From: Aquatica leii | Lineage: Eukaryota > Arthropoda > Insecta > Coleoptera > Lampyridae | DNA length: 64,000 bases | NCBI GenBank assembly: GCA_035610365.1 | Contig: CM069439.1 | Span: 21,899,533-21,963,532, forward strand | Direction of reading: 5' to 3' | Shown here: positions 1 through 12,972 of the stretch, piece after piece | How the letters are laid out: each line of letters starts with the position of its first letter | How positions within the stretch are numbered: position 1 is the first letter of the stretch | The notes under the pieces: model-generated | Told to the model about the DNA's origin: nothing | What the model saw: the letters and a program-made list of their open reading frames with translations, nothing else | The model's database searches: none | Program-made: the position numbers and the translations under genes

Positions 1-1650
1 TATCCAGAAGTGGCACACTGCTTCAAGAATATAACAATATTTTTGTGTCAGGAAAATGGGGCAAAGTAATTTGCTCAAATGGGAGTAGTTTACTAGCGCA
101 CAAAAAAACTCTACTTATTGTAGAAAGAAGCAAATTATAAGCATTTATTATCAGAAAATGTGTTGTATACATTCGTACGATCGAGCTATATATTACAAAA
201 TGCTATAAATTATTTGTCTGCAAATTTATGATTCATTATAACTACAACAAAACATTAAAATTGTCAAAAGTTTTTTCAGTCTCTTTATATTTCCCTTCTT
301 TAAAAACCCATTGATGTTAGAGAATTGCCGACTAATTTAAGGGAATTGAAAGACACCCCGTCGCTGTTCATGATAGTATTTTAGATTGTGTTTTAAAAAG
401 GGGTTGTGACGTATTCTTAGATCAATCTTACGTCTTAAACGTGTTGCCAAAAATTAAAAAATTTAAATAAAGAATTTTTTACCACTAAAACTATAATTTT
501 CAATTCATTACTACAAAGCAACACACACGCATTTGTTAAATTTATTATTTATATTCATTATAAACGTATAATTAAAATGTAAAATGTATGTAAAATTATG
601 CATTTGTAAATCGTTTATCACAGTCATTTTAGTATTAATTAATTTTAAATATTGAAATTTTATAGCTGTCGTAAAATCAGACGAAAATATTTTTAAGGGT
701 TTTATGAAGTAGGATTCTGCGAGAATTTGTTTTTGGACGCAAAATTCTACTAACACAACAGTATTCATTTCCGTATAGGCTTTTAATCTAAGAGCCATTT
801 TGTGGTCTACCGTTGATCGTCCCTCATTAAGTTTTTATTTTATTAAAATTGGTTTCGCTTAAGCATCATTCAATCGTTGATTGAAACTGATTTAAAAGAC
901 AGATTACAATCAGACAGATCTTTTGAATGATAAGAAAGTAAAGAAGGTATTTCTAAAGGAAATTAAAGACTTGTGGTACAAGAAATCCTAATAAAATTTA
1001 GTTCTGTATTGCGGTTTGCAGTAAAAGTTCGCCTAAAAAAGGTTATGTGTCAGGATTTTGCTTGAGTGGGCAAAAGTTTATCTTTCAGGAAGAAAAAGTA
1101 TGGCTATTGCAAATGTCCCATTACATTCCTATAGAGTAAACCCGTTTGGATTGCAAAGTTTCTAAAATATGTGCATTCTAAGCGGTGTTAAGGAAAAGAT
1201 GTACATAAAATCGCAAAAGTGTTATTTTTATAAAAAGAAAATACGAAAACGTCTATAAAACATGGTAATAAAAATTTAATTACAACACAATGCGAAATAA
1301 CGCTAAATCTGTGTCTTTTCATGCTACGATGTGAACTATCTGTTAAAATTTTCACAAATTGAAAAACTAATTACATTACGCGTGTTAATAAAACGCACTT
1401 TTATTTGTTTTTGCTATACGTTCAGTTGCTTGAGTTTTTGTTTAATTTTCCATCGCGTTGGTTTTGTATTAAGATTTTCTTTTACCTATTTATTAGTAAT
1501 TTTATTCTCAAATAACGCATTTCTGAAAAAGGTTTTTGACTACTAAAAGCTTTTAAAAAACATACGTATCTAATACGTCTTATCTTTGTAATAATATTAG
1601 TATTTATTTAAATTCACATTGAACCAAAAACTTTTTATCTAATTTATTAT
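1..1650. other. AT-rich stretch without recognisable genes
   Basis: I see no conserved protein motif, RNA gene or clear repeat here. The short open frames at 511-798 and 1331-1546 have the skewed F/L/I/K/N composition expected of random AT-rich sequence. Confidence 0.6.
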
Positions 1651-1654
1651 TACT

Positions 1655-2490
1655 GTAACGATTTTTATAAATTAATTTATTTATTAATAAATATTAACAC
1701 GATTAGAACTACACGTAACTAATTAAATCTAACAATATTTAAGGATAAAACACATTAATTTATATATCACTTATTGCTATCACTTGACTAATAATGTGCA
1801 GATAACTTCTACTGTTTATCTAAACCGGTATTTGTTTATATTTCGTAACTTCCGGCTTCGAAACAACTGACCTCAAATCTTTTTGAATACTTCTTGTATA
1901 TTTCTGTTATATGTGCCGAGAATTTTCTACATACTTCGGTAAACGTTCTCAAAGTTAACAATAACGTTTCACTGACCCCTTCTTAAGACTGTTTGGTTCT
2001 AGAATAGTAAACTCGATACGACACCGGTAGAACGGATTGTGGCGATAGCGGTACCTCTCTTCATTTCGGCAACTTCCTTGAGCATAAAAGTAGCAGTCAA
2101 TGGACTTTTCCTAACCCGATATTCTACTTGGATTGTAACTGCATACCAACACTTGAACGTCTGTTCCTTGGAAAACGACCTCCATCGTATTTCAAACTGT
2201 CCTCCAATTCAGTTGATCTAAGCGACAACCAAGTTTGGATACAAACAATTATTTAATATTGTGGAACTCTATTTCTCTCTTGAGATTCCATAATACTCGC
2301 CACAGATTTTTGTTTTGTACGTGAGTACTTCTTGGAGACCAGATAGAAAACGAAGCTTCAAAGCTACGTAGTTTTAAAACTTTTTTGACCGCCGGTTGCT
2401 GTCTTCGTAATTCATCTAGCCGTCCAGACTTCTATTTAAATACTACTGCAAGTCCTCTGGACATTGTGCGATAGCGCAATCTTTTCGTGT
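1655..2490 (-). repeat. Possible 3' LTR and flank of the neighbouring 412-like gypsy fossil
   Basis: This stretch follows the end of the minus-strand integrase region at about 2,500, where the 3' untranslated region and 3' LTR of a gypsy element would be expected. Part of it (about 1,655-1,980) shows weak similarity by eye to 52,195-52,560 elsewhere in the window, as a dispersed LTR would. No LTR boundary, polypurine tract or target duplication could be fixed, so the call is tentative. Confidence 0.25.
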
Positions 2491-4062
2491 TTAGAATAGG
2501 TCTTGTTGTTGCTTAGTTATAATTCCAAACCTGTATCTTTTCAGAACTACCGTATATGCTCATCAACTTAATGAAGTTCATTCCTTCAACTTTATTTCTG
2601 ATTCTGCTAGTTATTACTCTGGTTCTAACCTGAACTTGCAGAACGTTGTTATCGCCAGCAAACGGGGCAAAACAATCGATGTGAACTACTTTTGGCTTGC
2701 CTCTGGGTGGTTTTCGGATGCAATATATGTCGTCATTAATACGCTGCACGGCTTCATAAGGACAACAAACCACGTCTTTTTTGGGGATTATACAACCACA
2801 CCATGTTGCCAGGTTAAAAACCTACCATTTTGCGCCTTGACGTTATATCTAGTCATCATTCTGTCGCTGGAAATTTTTGTGTTTTTACGCACTGCCACAT
2901 GTACTTCGTCTAGTCTCTTTGTCTTGCTGACATAGTCTTCTCCAGCAACTTCTTCCGGTCTTCGTCCAAATTGGAGATTGCATGGCAGTCGTATTTTGCG
3001 ACGCATGACACAGGATGGTGTTTGGCCTCTGCTTTTGTAAACGGATGATTGGTATACTATTAGAAAAATGTGCAAGTACTGATCCCAATCTCTTTAGTGT
3101 TCGGACACTACTTTGGCTAAGTGCTTTCCCATTGTTCAATTTATCCGTTTAACAATGCCATCAGATTGAGTATGAACAGGCATCGTCCTAGTTTTCTTAA
3201 TTTCCAAGAGCCGGGAAATTTCTTGAAACAGACCCGACTCAAATTTGCGGTCTTGATCAAAATGTAATTTCAATGGAATTTCAAACCGACAGAAAAACTC
3301 TTTCACTAATACGTCTGTATATGTACCTGCTTCGTGATGGATATAGCGTAAACTTGCATCTATTTCGTAGAATTATCCATCGCCACTAAAATGTATTTGT
3401 TTCCCAAATCAAATTCTGCAAACGGCTCTGCGATGTTAATCGCTACTCTTTCTAAAGGGTTTCCCACGTTATACTGTTTCATCGGTACTTTGCGTTTTTT
3501 GCTGGACTATTTCTTGCAGACCGTGCACTTACGGCACTATTACATGACGTTTTCTTTGCAGTTCACCCGGTATAATTTATCTCAAATTGCCCAATGACTT
3601 ATTTACGCCAAAGCGTCTTCTTAATATACCATCGTGCAGATGCTTCAACACTTGTGATACCCGGCTTTTTGGCACTACCAACTGCAGTCTGTTTTCCGTG
3701 CCTTAGACACTCTCTAAGAATCGTTTAAAAAGACCGTTTTTTATTCTTAAAAAATCCCACTACGCCCAGTAGGCTTTGATCTTTCTGCCCAAAGCACTAA
3801 TTTCTTCTCATGTTGGTCTTCGGCCGTTTTCTTTCCAGTTCAAAAGTAGTCTTATTTCGGGATCGTTTTCTTGTTTTAGACGTAATTGCTCAGGTTGCCA
3901 CTAGTGATCAACCATAGCAGTTCTCCGGAAGCATTCGACCTTCAAGTCGCCAACAAAGGTTTACTTCCGGCACGGTGCTCTGTGTCATAATCATACTCTT
4001 TCAGCCTCTTGATCTATTTTGCTGCTTGTCTTTCCGAATTGCGGAACTGCAATAGCCATTTT
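2490..4062 (-). mobile_element. Ty3/gypsy fossil, 412-like, partial pol
   Basis: On the minus strand the translated sequence matches the end of a 412-type Ty3/gypsy polyprotein. In coding order there is the end of RNase H (EYDYDTEHRAG near 3,970-4,000), the linker before integrase, integrase core (PSCVM, LPCNLQFGRRP and VHVAVRKN around 2,870-3,020) and the integrase C-terminal domain ending near 2,513 (VQRINDDIYCI followed by PRGKPKVVHIDCFAPF). Gag, protease and reverse transcriptase are absent and no right-hand LTR is visible. The copy is broken in many places and is probably old. The lineage call is from recognised motif wording only. Confidence 0.75.
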
Positions 4063-4319
4063 AACTCTTAAATGAATGACTTTTTATTATCTCAATAAAA
4101 TATTATTTTTAAATGGGAAATTATTTAAAACACGGTAAAAACATTAATTTATATGTATTCATTAATCAAATAAAGATACAAAAAAATTTTTTTTTAGAAA
4201 ATTAAAGTATTTATTAGCAAAATTAGAGTTTTCGCATATATGCAACATTGTGCAAAAGGTACTAGATAACATCATTTATTAAATAATTTGAAACAATTAT
4301 TTTTCTTTACTAAGATGAG

Positions 4320-4795
4320 AACGTCTTTTGGGTTTCGACCGTATCATTGTTGTAACCAAAGTTGCTAACACATTGCCTACTTTCGTAAGGGGTTTTATCA
4401 CGCTGTGAGCGAAATCGAAGAACTCAAACAAACAACTGAAATCTAAGTAATAACTTCTCAAAAGTTAGGTAATCAACTTGATAACCAAGCCAGATTCTAA
4501 TCTCTGAAAAGGTAAGAAAGAAAACGATAAGTAACTGCGACAATACTTTTTCTTTATACACGGAGACTACTTCTTCTTAAGTCATTTCTATGGAGTTTAG
4601 AATTTGGCTTGGTTTGCAAGTTAATTACCTAACTTTTAAGAAATTTTTAGTAAGATTTCGGTTGCTTGTGTGAGTTCTTCGATTTTGTTCACGCCTTTAT
4701 GAAACCTCTTATAAAAGTGGGCGAAACGTTGGTAATTTCGATTACAACAATGACGCGGCTAAAACCCGGAAGACGTTTTCGTCTTAGTATAGACC
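4320..4795. repeat. Inverted pair of PLE terminal repeats
   Basis: The reverse complement of 4,320-4,510 resembles 4,600-4,790 over about 190 bases, including the block around GGCGAAACGTTGG, the TTCGATT block and the outer segment near AATTTGGCTTGG. A spacer of roughly 90 bases separates the arms, giving a large imperfect palindrome. The same repeat occurs in direct orientation at 7,075-7,268 and 26,760-26,985. Confidence 0.7.
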
Positions 4796-4889
4796 CCGGT
4801 CACGAAAGCTTTTGCTACAACATTAACAATCTCTACGGAGAGAATATTTCTTCTAAAACCTCCGCATTTTCCAAACTTTGCCACAAACT

Positions 4890-6960
4890 CGTCAAACTTT
4901 TGTAAACGTTAACCGTTCTTAGTCGTTGTCGTGACAACAACATCATTCCTGCTTTCCTCAAAATCACATTCAGACACGTTCTTCTAAAAACATTTCGCGT
5001 TGATACGCGAACAGATTAGGGAAACTACGCGAAAGTTAGACACCATTTCGAAACTACTTTTTTATCTTCATCTCGAGTTAGCCAACACTTTATCTCCAAA
5101 TGATTGGAATTTCTTTGACTATATTACTTACCAGCAGTCTGATACTACTATACGACTAACCACTAAAGGCCATCTCAAAAAGTTTTAATTATTAGAATTC
5201 AAGAATCGTAAAGTTTTATCCTCTACTAATTTTTTAAAGACGGTTGAGAATTTATCTAGTTTGGCTTTCACTTCAGAACACGAATCGGTGCTGTCTAAGG
5301 GTTTGAATATTGCTGTAGCTCGGAAATGTATTTCTAAAAAAGATATTTTATGTGCTGTCGAGTCTTCTATAAGACATCTTCCTCGTCATACATCAGATCT
5401 CATTTGTATTCACACTAGCAAAATCCTTTAATCATCAAAAATTCTGAAATCCAACATTTCTAATTTGAAAGAGTTAGCCCTAAAAAATCTTTTTAGGAAT
5501 CTTGGTATTATTGTTCTTCCAGTCGACAAAGGCAACGCTACCGTGGTTTTGAACCAAATTGATTATGTTGCAAAAATCCATTCCATTTTGTCTGAGGAAA
5601 CGTACGCTCCTGTACTCGTAATCTCACTTCGATGATTGAACGTGAGGTCAGCCAAACTATCAAATCTTCCAATCTAAGTCCTGAAACTAAACGTCGATTT
5701 ACCCCTTCACATTCTAAACCACCTCGTCTATACGGACTTCCCAAAGTTCACAAACCCATCGTCAGTACTATCCAATCTTCTACCTACAAGCTAGCCAAGT
5801 TCTTGTCCAACATTATTTGCGAATTTACAGTAAAACCTTTTTTCACATCCTTAACTTGCAGCATTTTATTTAACGCTTAGAAACTATAAAACTAGAACCC
5901 CAAGATCTTTTTGTGAGCTTTGATGTCACTTCGCTTTTTACTAAAGTTCTTCTTAAGGATTCTCTTATTATCATCGAACGGAGTCTGTGTCAACATGACA
6001 AGGATTTGAGTTTGGTTCCTCTTATTGATAGATAGTGCTTATCTTCCACTTACTTCTAATTTGATAACAAGTTTTACAAACATGCTTCTGGTGTTGCTAT
6101 GCGTTTCCCTCTATCACCGGTAGCTAACATTTTTATAAAACCTTTGGACACGGTTGTTTTGGAATTATCAATATTAAAACTTAAAGTTTGGTTTAGGTAT
6201 GTTGACAACACATTCATTGTTTGATCTTATGGTCATTTTCTACGTTTCTTGATCATCTAAACAATCAACACTTACCTATCAAATTTACTATGGAAATCGA
6301 AAGCAATGGTTCTCTTTCATTTCTTGAGGTTCTTGTGACTCATAAGCCCGACCGATTTCTGAGCCATTCTGTATATCGCAAACTTACCTATACGGACAGA
6401 TATCTTTATGCTTCATCTTATCATTATCTTGCATAAAAACGTTCTGTTATTGAATGTTTGGTTCGTCGCGCTTTTTCTATTTGCCAACCTAAGAATTTAG
6501 ACTCGGAACTCCGTCATCTTACTAGAGCCTTAGTGAACAATGGTTATATTCATACAGTTATTGATTGTCGTCTAGATTCACGTACTCGATTATCCAAGGA
6601 CATTTCTACTTTCGAATCCAATCCGAAATTGTCTTTTTTACTTTTCATTCACAAGGTTACAGATCAAGTAGAAAAACTTCTACGTAAAAATGGTATTAAA
6701 CCCATAATCAACTCCACAGATAAAATCTCTCAGATTCTTTAGTCTAATAAGGCATATGCATATTTTTAAGTCTGCAGTTGCTGAACATCATTTTACTACA
6801 GGTCACAAGATAGAGGATTGGTGATTGCCGAATCTCCATTCTTTTTCAACAGATAATTTTGAAAGAGCATAGGAAACATCAAACATTCCAATAACTGTAA
6901 TCGTGATCATGGTTCATTACTCGTTTATCAAAAACACACCTTTTTTTCGACCGTAAGCCA
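4890..6960 (+). pseudogene. PLE reverse transcriptase with remnant GIY-YIG endonuclease
   Basis: Read across several frames, the sequence follows the Penelope order. There is an N-terminal helical region (REQIRETTRKLD, LELANTLSPNDW), the linker (NIAVARKCISKKDI, then IIVLPVDKGNATVV), RT motifs (PPRLYGLPKVHKP, VSFDVTSLFTKV), the catalytic block and a C-terminal stretch (LSFLEVLVTHK). A scrap of the endonuclease end follows (AVAEHHFTTGHKI near 6,780). At the catalytic YVDD position the sequence reads YVDN. The core of the GIY-YIG domain is missing between the linker and that scrap. There are several frameshifts and stops, so it cannot be active. Family identity is well supported. Confidence 0.8.
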
Positions 6961-7074
6961 ATCAGAGTCGAACTTAACCAGCTGTGACGATGCTTCACAT
7001 TGATTACCTAGCTCTATAGTCGTTCTGTGTTAGATTTTTGTTTGCTTTTTCAAGTTTATCGTTTTCTTTCTTAC

Positions 7075-7268
7075 CTTTTTAGAGCTTAGAATCTGGTTTG
7101 GTTTACAAATTTATTACTTAATTTTAGAGAAGTTCTTAGTTAGATTTCGATTGTTTGTTTGTGTTTTTCGATTTCTCTTACGCCTTTATGAAGCGTTTTA
7201 CGAAAGTGGGCAAAACGTTGGCAACTTCGATTACAACGACACGTTCCAAACCCAGAGAACATTCAATA
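7075..7268 (+). repeat. PLE terminal repeat, downstream copy
   Basis: This is the direct-orientation copy of the repeat at 4,600-4,790, with the shared blocks AGCTTAGAATCTGGTTTGG, TTTCGATTG, CCTTTATGAAG and AAACGTTGGCAACTTCGATT. It marks the 3' end of the PLE. Confidence 0.7.
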
Positions 7269-8085
7269 TCTACGATACCTGTTTTTTTCTTGTCGAATCG
7301 TTTTACAAAAATAGTTGGTTTTTACCAGCATACGTTATGAAAAGTGTAACACACTTGTTGTCTTTCCAAATTACAGATGATAGTTTTGCACTATCAATTG
7401 TTGTCACATACTTTACCGACGTACCACGTACGTCTCTCATTTTTGAGGTTTTCCTCTAAAGGCAACTTACAGTCTGGAATTTGATTGCGCTTAATAGTAT
7501 TCAGAGAATAGATACCTCTTTTTGCGAGGTATATTATAAGCCTTAGCGTGGTATAATAATTGTCACAATAAAGTCTATATTTTGCATTGTCGGAATGATA
7601 CGTGCTAACCGGAACAATATTAGCAGATGTACCTATATTCGGTTCCTCAGATGGTTTTTTTGTATGTTCTTCTCACTAGAACATATTTCAAAACGATAAG
7701 CAAATCCTAAAATTCCACCTAGCACAAATAATTTAAAACCCCATTTGTCAGGTTTCATTGGCATATTGCTTCATAAAATGTTTTACTTTTGTAGCAAACA
7801 TCTGTTGATCAATTATAAGAAATTGTTCCAAATTTATACTACTAAATTTTCTATTTAGGTAGTCTATTAGAGGCCGTAGTTTCTGTAGCTGGTTGTGAAT
7901 TTGATTTTCACAAGGTAGATGCTGTGAATTATCATTGAAGTGTATATCATGTCCTATTTTTTTAAATTTATAATCACAACTTTTTCATTATTTTGTGGAT
8001 CAGGATTATCATTTTATACGTTTTCCTCTTGATTTTCATCTTCTATCACGTCTTCAGAGGGAGTTTCAAAGAAGTTAGGATTGTT
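7268..8085 (-). pseudogene. piggyBac-like transposase remnant
   Basis: On the minus strand the translation carries motifs of the piggyBac DDD transposase domain. From N to C these are DQQMFATKVKHFMKQY, PDKWGF and KLFVLGGILGF-like wording near 7,720-7,790, an IGTSANIV-like block, YRLYCDNYYTT, LAKRGIYSLNTI with RNQIPDCKLP, then RGTSVKYVTTID and VSSVIWKDNKCVTL-like wording near 7,350-7,430. The pieces lie in more than one frame with stops between them, so it is dead. Both ends are missing and no TTAA-flanked termini were found. It directly follows the PLE end, so one probably truncated or landed in the other. Confidence 0.7.
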
Positions 8086-8338
8086 TGGTGTATTCTCTAT
8101 GTAATGTAGCCACAAGCGACAAAACCGCATTCAAACAAAAAAATCGTTTTTTAAAAAGCTACCTACAGCATCATATGTTTTCGTTCGTCATGATACTGTA
8201 TGTAAGCTTTTGCAATCAACATACGACGGCCCGTATTCTGTTATCAGCCAAAATGATAAAGTATTACTCTCAAAATAAATGGGAAAAACCAATCTGTTTC
8301 AATGGATCGCCTTAAGCCCGCATTTCTAACTAACTAAA

Positions 8339-8485
8339 ATGTCGAAACAAGCCCAACTCACGATCGCTCCTATGCAAAGAAGCGTTCGTTCGACTCGCGA
8401 ATCGAGTTATTTGCGGAAGCTCATTGAAAGAGGAGTCCTGTGGTACAAGCAACAAAGAAATTGGCGGGAAAAAATATCGACGTAA
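8339..8485 (+). CDS. Small unrecognised open frame, 48 codons
   Basis: An ATG-started frame begins MSKQAQLTIAPMQ and ends WREKIST. It is arginine-rich and its base composition is less AT-rich than its surroundings, which is the only reason to list it. No ribosome-context signal, splice site or homologue is apparent, and it may be chance or a scrap of another element. Confidence 0.12.
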   Translation: MSKQAQLTIAPMQRSVRSTRESSYLRKLIERGVLWYKQQRNWREKIST

Positions 8486-8489
8486 AAAA

Positions 8490-10040
8490 ATAAGATGTTA
8501 GCGTTGGCGTTGAATTTGAGCACTTCCCTTACAACTTCTGTTAAGTTTGGTAAAATTTATTGTATTATGTTGTAGTCCAAATGTGATTATATTAAGCGGC
8601 GTGCACTGTATAATAAAAATAAAAAATACGCTGTGAATCATGTACTAGAAGTATATTAAATAGTGCCAGATTAGTAAATAAGCCAAGTAGGTCACGGCTT
8701 ATAAGCCCCAAGCCCCGTATACTGTAAGAACTACGTGACAAAAAAGATTTAATTGTTTTTTGTGCAAAAAAATCATGACAAAATTACGATGATAATTAAG
8801 GTCCAGTTAATGCCAAAAAACTTTTTAGTGCAATTGTACGGGGTCAAATTTCAAATTTCTTATCGATGTTGGTTGCTGCTAAACCTGGTTTTTTCAAACA
8901 TTTTTATTACAACATTATTTATATCTTTTTAACAGCTAAGACCAAATTTAATCTCTTAAATTCTTTTTTGTCGTCTTTAGATTTTTACACCTGGATTGCA
9001 GCATGACTACGCGGGACATTTAGAAACCTAACTTAAAGACAGTGTATTCAGTGTTCAGGAGCAACGCTGCCAGATGCTCGTTAAAACGAATTGAATATCC
9101 ATAAACGTTGACTATGTAACTTTGCATCATCTAAATATTTTTCGTATCCTCAAAAATTTATACCTATCAGAGAAAATGAAATTCGTCACTGTGTAAAAAT
9201 TGTTAATTGCCTTAGAAACAAATTGTGTGTCATTTATGGCAATCGTCAGTTTGTACCAGAAAATACGTGTAAATATCGAATACACAGTCTATTTTCTTTT
9301 TATTTGTTTGCTGTTGACATGTATTCTGAAAATAGAGATTGAATAAATTTATTTAGTCTGGTTTCGTTTTGTTTGCTTGAAGTCGAAAAATTGCCATCCA
9401 AGCTATAAGATTCTATAGGATTAACTTTGCACCAAAAAATTTTGATTTCCTCAATGATGTTTTTTGATAAACCAATATCATTTTTGTATTATGGTTTTAA
9501 TTGTTTGTTAAATAAAGTAACAGCAAGTAGAACCACATTTTCAGCAAGGAGAAGGTCTACCACCATCGTTTTATTAGTAGAAAAATATGAACAAATTTTG
9601 AGTTGATATGCTATTGATTTACAATTGTAACCAAGCTGTCACCAATTTTGGTTTAGTAGTTTTTACAGTCTAGATTTATTAAAAGAACCACAATCAACAT
9701 TTACCTTATGCTGACGTGTTACAGACATAATACTTGGTGTTAAAAAATAAATATAAAATACTTTAACGACGTATAGAGAAGCCCAAAAGAAAATAAAAGT
9801 TTTATCAACATGGGTCAAAGTATCTTTTGCTACCGAGATTTAGCTTCCAAGACGACCCGATTTAACCTTCTTAATTTTTTTCTGTATAGTTACATGAATA
9901 ACTTTGGACTATATTTGACCATGGAAAATTTGCCGTTTTATTTATTGTTACTTTTTAAATTATCGGGTATATTTCTTGAGAGATTAAGCCTATTTCGGTA
10001 TTATTTTCGTTTTTGTGTTCTCCTTTGCGTTTTGAGACTG
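8490..10040. other. AT-rich stretch without recognisable genes
   Basis: Nothing recognisable as protein, RNA or terminal repeat was seen. The frame at 9,810-10,085 overlaps the start of the Tc1 remnant and is not supported as a gene. Confidence 0.55.
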
Positions 10041-10045
10041 CAATT

Positions 10046-11006
10046 ATGCCTAGAGTACGGCAACGTAAAAATTATAGACAACTGAGTGAATTCGACAAAG
10101 ATCGCATTATTAGCTTACGTGAAGGTAGTTTTTCATTCAGAGAAATTGTTAACCGTCTTAACTGTAACCAATCCTCTGTAGTACGATGTTATGGTGTTAT
10201 TAAACGTGGTTTAGAAAAAGTCAAGAACGTCGTAGACGAAAAGTGGACGGCCAAGACAGACAAATGTGGTCTAGATCACCATCTTCGATTATTGGCATTA
10301 ATAGACAGATTCTGAAGCACAAGATCAATAGCCATTCAATGGTTATAAAACAACCTTTCGTACAGTTTACATCTTGCGCTTCCGTTGACGGCTCGTTATC
10401 GACAGCAACGTTTGGAATAGTGTACCTTGCTACTAAATTAAAACATGAAATGGCATATAGTGGTCTTTAGTAACGAATCCCGATTCTGCTTGGGAATGCA
10501 CAATGGTGGTATAATGGCAGACGTAGACGTGGAGAACGTCGCAATGTGCAGTTTTCTGTTGGGCGGCATGTTCACTATAGTGTGGGGGTTATGGTATGGG
10601 ATGTTATTGTTTATGGAAGCAAGTTGCTGTTGGTATTCATCGGAAGCAATTTAAATGCCCACTGATATGTTGATAAAGTGGTAGAATCTTATATCCTTCC
10701 ATTTCTCTAGAAGTTGCAGGACCAGATTTTCCAACATGATAATGCACGTTTCGACACTGCAAGGCATTCTATAGAGCGCTTTAAAGTGGCTAACGTCAAT
10801 ATCCTGCTGTGACTACCCAGATCTCCCGACGTTTCGCCTATCAAACATGTGTGGAACATGATGGTACAAGATTCGAGCGATTAGCCAATTCTCCACAGAC
10901 ACTAAAAGCTCTCCAGCATGAATCACAGATTGCCTGGGATGCAATACCTCAGGAAAAAATCGACCACCTGGTAGAATCTATGCGGGAGTGTGAAACACAT
11001 TATTAA
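10046..11006 (+). pseudogene. Tc1-like transposase, inactivated
   Basis: The frame starts MPRVRQRKNYRQLSEFDKDRI, the usual opening of a Tc1-type helix-turn-helix domain, with a second helical block (SFREIVNRLNCNQSSV). The catalytic part follows in shifted frames: FSNESRFC, then YGSKLL and FQHDNARF wording, then LPRSPDVSPIKHVWN, ending at TAA 11,004-11,006. Two catalytic positions are changed: the first aspartate reads N in FSNESRF and the final glutamate reads K in PIKHVW, both explainable by G-to-A changes. Several frameshifts are present. Length is close to a full Tc1 transposase, and no terminal inverted repeats could be identified. Confidence 0.85.
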
Positions 11007-11009
11007 TGC

Positions 11010-12970
11010 AAAATGTCTCTATCTTTTGTTTAATTTCTTTGATCAATTTAATCAATTACTACCTTTTAGTTAAACATTTTTGCCAAGTTTGGTTCAAAAA
11101 TTCTAACGCTTTCTTGGTGTTGCATTTTTTATGTCACAGAGTATACATTAGAAGTAAGCAATATCAATGCAATTGTGAAAATAATAGCTCCTAAAAAATT
11201 CACAATTTTATTGTATATACTAAAAACTGTAATATGTTATTCAAATCAATACAAAAAAGTAACAATAAAAAAATTAATAGTTTGTTAAATATAATAATAT
11301 TTTACTAATTATTTTTGTAGTATCAGTTTGAATTATTATGAAAAAGAACAATCAATAAAGAAAACAGCAAAATACCAAATAACGTAGAATAAAAATAAAA
11401 CAAATTATCAAAAAATGTTTGTACAAAATTGTAACAAATTATCAGAAATATCAAAAATAACTTTAAAATTGGATTGCTAAGGGCTAAAATTTGATTACAC
11501 GTAATGCAAAATCTAAAGATATTAAGCGCACGTTCTTTCTTAAATATTTTTTATATAAAAGATAAACATATTCAAAAAATAAACACAATAATTTGTTTTG
11601 ATTGCTTTAGTCAGATTCAGTTTAATTCTGTGTATATAAAATATAAGAACAATATTGAAATACTAAACTAATAAAATGCGTATTAAGTCAATATTTTTTT
11701 TAAATATAAAAACCAGGAAACCAATTTTTTATTATGATACAACAAAAAATATTATTTTCATTAATTGAATAAACGATTTGTTTTTGAGACATATAAATAA
11801 AAAAACATCACATATTGTAGGAAGTTTTAATAAAATCGATATTATATTTGTAATAAAATACAAACAAACAAACAGTTACATATATAAACAACATGTAAGT
11901 ACGTTGTGTATTTGGATACTAATTAGAACATTTGATAAATCGACAAAAAAATTTACACAACATTATTTTATTATAATTCAGAGCAAATTAATGCATTAGT
12001 TTTATTAAAAAAATTTACATGTTAAAGTTGTAATGCAAAAATACATTGCAATTTGCAAAAAAAAATAATCTTTTGATTTCATGAAACAATGGTCGTGTCT
12101 GCTAATTAACAAACACGTACTTGGTAAAATTGAAATATTTTTTTTTATTAAATACTATTTTATTATTATTTTACATCATTTTATTTTACATATGAAAAGT
12201 ATTCAGCATGTACGATTTTTATTTAGTAGTAATAACAGATAATATATAGATACAAAGATAATCTTAGATTAAAACACTAGTTCAACATTTATCAATATTA
12301 TAATTTTGTAAAGAGTTACACATTTAGATGCAGGCGATACAAATACTGTAATTATAAGTTTTAAAAACAAATAAAATACAGAGTAGGATATGTTAAATAA
12401 TAAAAAATTGCTATTTAATTTACATTTAAAAATTTTGTAATTTTAGTATAAAACATATAATTATTATACATACTATTTTATGCTATTAATATTATTACGT
12501 AAAAATAATTGAACTATAGTACAATTCAAGTTTTTACGGGTTACGTTTGTGTTACAATTTCTCATTCTGGATAATTATCGTGTGGTCAATTTCTCAAAAG
12601 CCGAGCTTTTGTCACACGAGACAGTAAACATTCTCATAGCTTGGAATAAACTGATTGATTGCAAATTAAAATCATGCTTACTTTCGATAACACTGGTTTC
12701 CAAATATCCGGTATAAAGAACTAGAATCTCGGTTGATATTAAAAGGACTTTGGAATAAATATTAATTTGGTGTAAATGTCAAAAGTTTAACAAATTTGCG
12801 AAATACCACACGTAAATAAATTAAAACAGAACACATTACTAGTTTGGCAAAATTAACGTTATTAGATTTTTATTCAGCGAAAACAATATATTTCAAGCAA
12901 CGTAGTACTTATTTATCAAAAAATGTTTGACGTCTACATATTTTATTTTTTGAGAAAAGATTTACTCACA
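11010..12970. other. Very AT-rich stretch without recognisable genes
   Basis: Long runs of A and T with no conserved motif. The frame at 11,778-11,999 looks like chance. Confidence 0.6.
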
Positions 12971-12972
12971 AA

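Larger units (their letters stand above)
4320..7268 (+). mobile_element. Penelope-like element (PLE), degraded
   Basis: The unit holds a degenerate Penelope-type reading frame (about 4,890-6,960) flanked by copies of one terminal repeat. The repeat occurs inverted at 4,320-4,510, direct at 4,600-4,790 and direct again at 7,075-7,268. PLEs are known for such variable terminal repeats (PLTRs), including inverted ones. The right end abuts a piggyBac remnant near 7,268. Two other PLE pieces in the window (12,973-13,660 and 22,375-26,985) share motifs but not sequence identity, so they are separate old insertions. Confidence 0.8.

Noticed and set aside
7151-7459. 102-codon plus-strand frame
   Set aside because: It overlaps the PLE terminal repeat and then the complement of the piggyBac remnant, so it is a chance joining of two elements.
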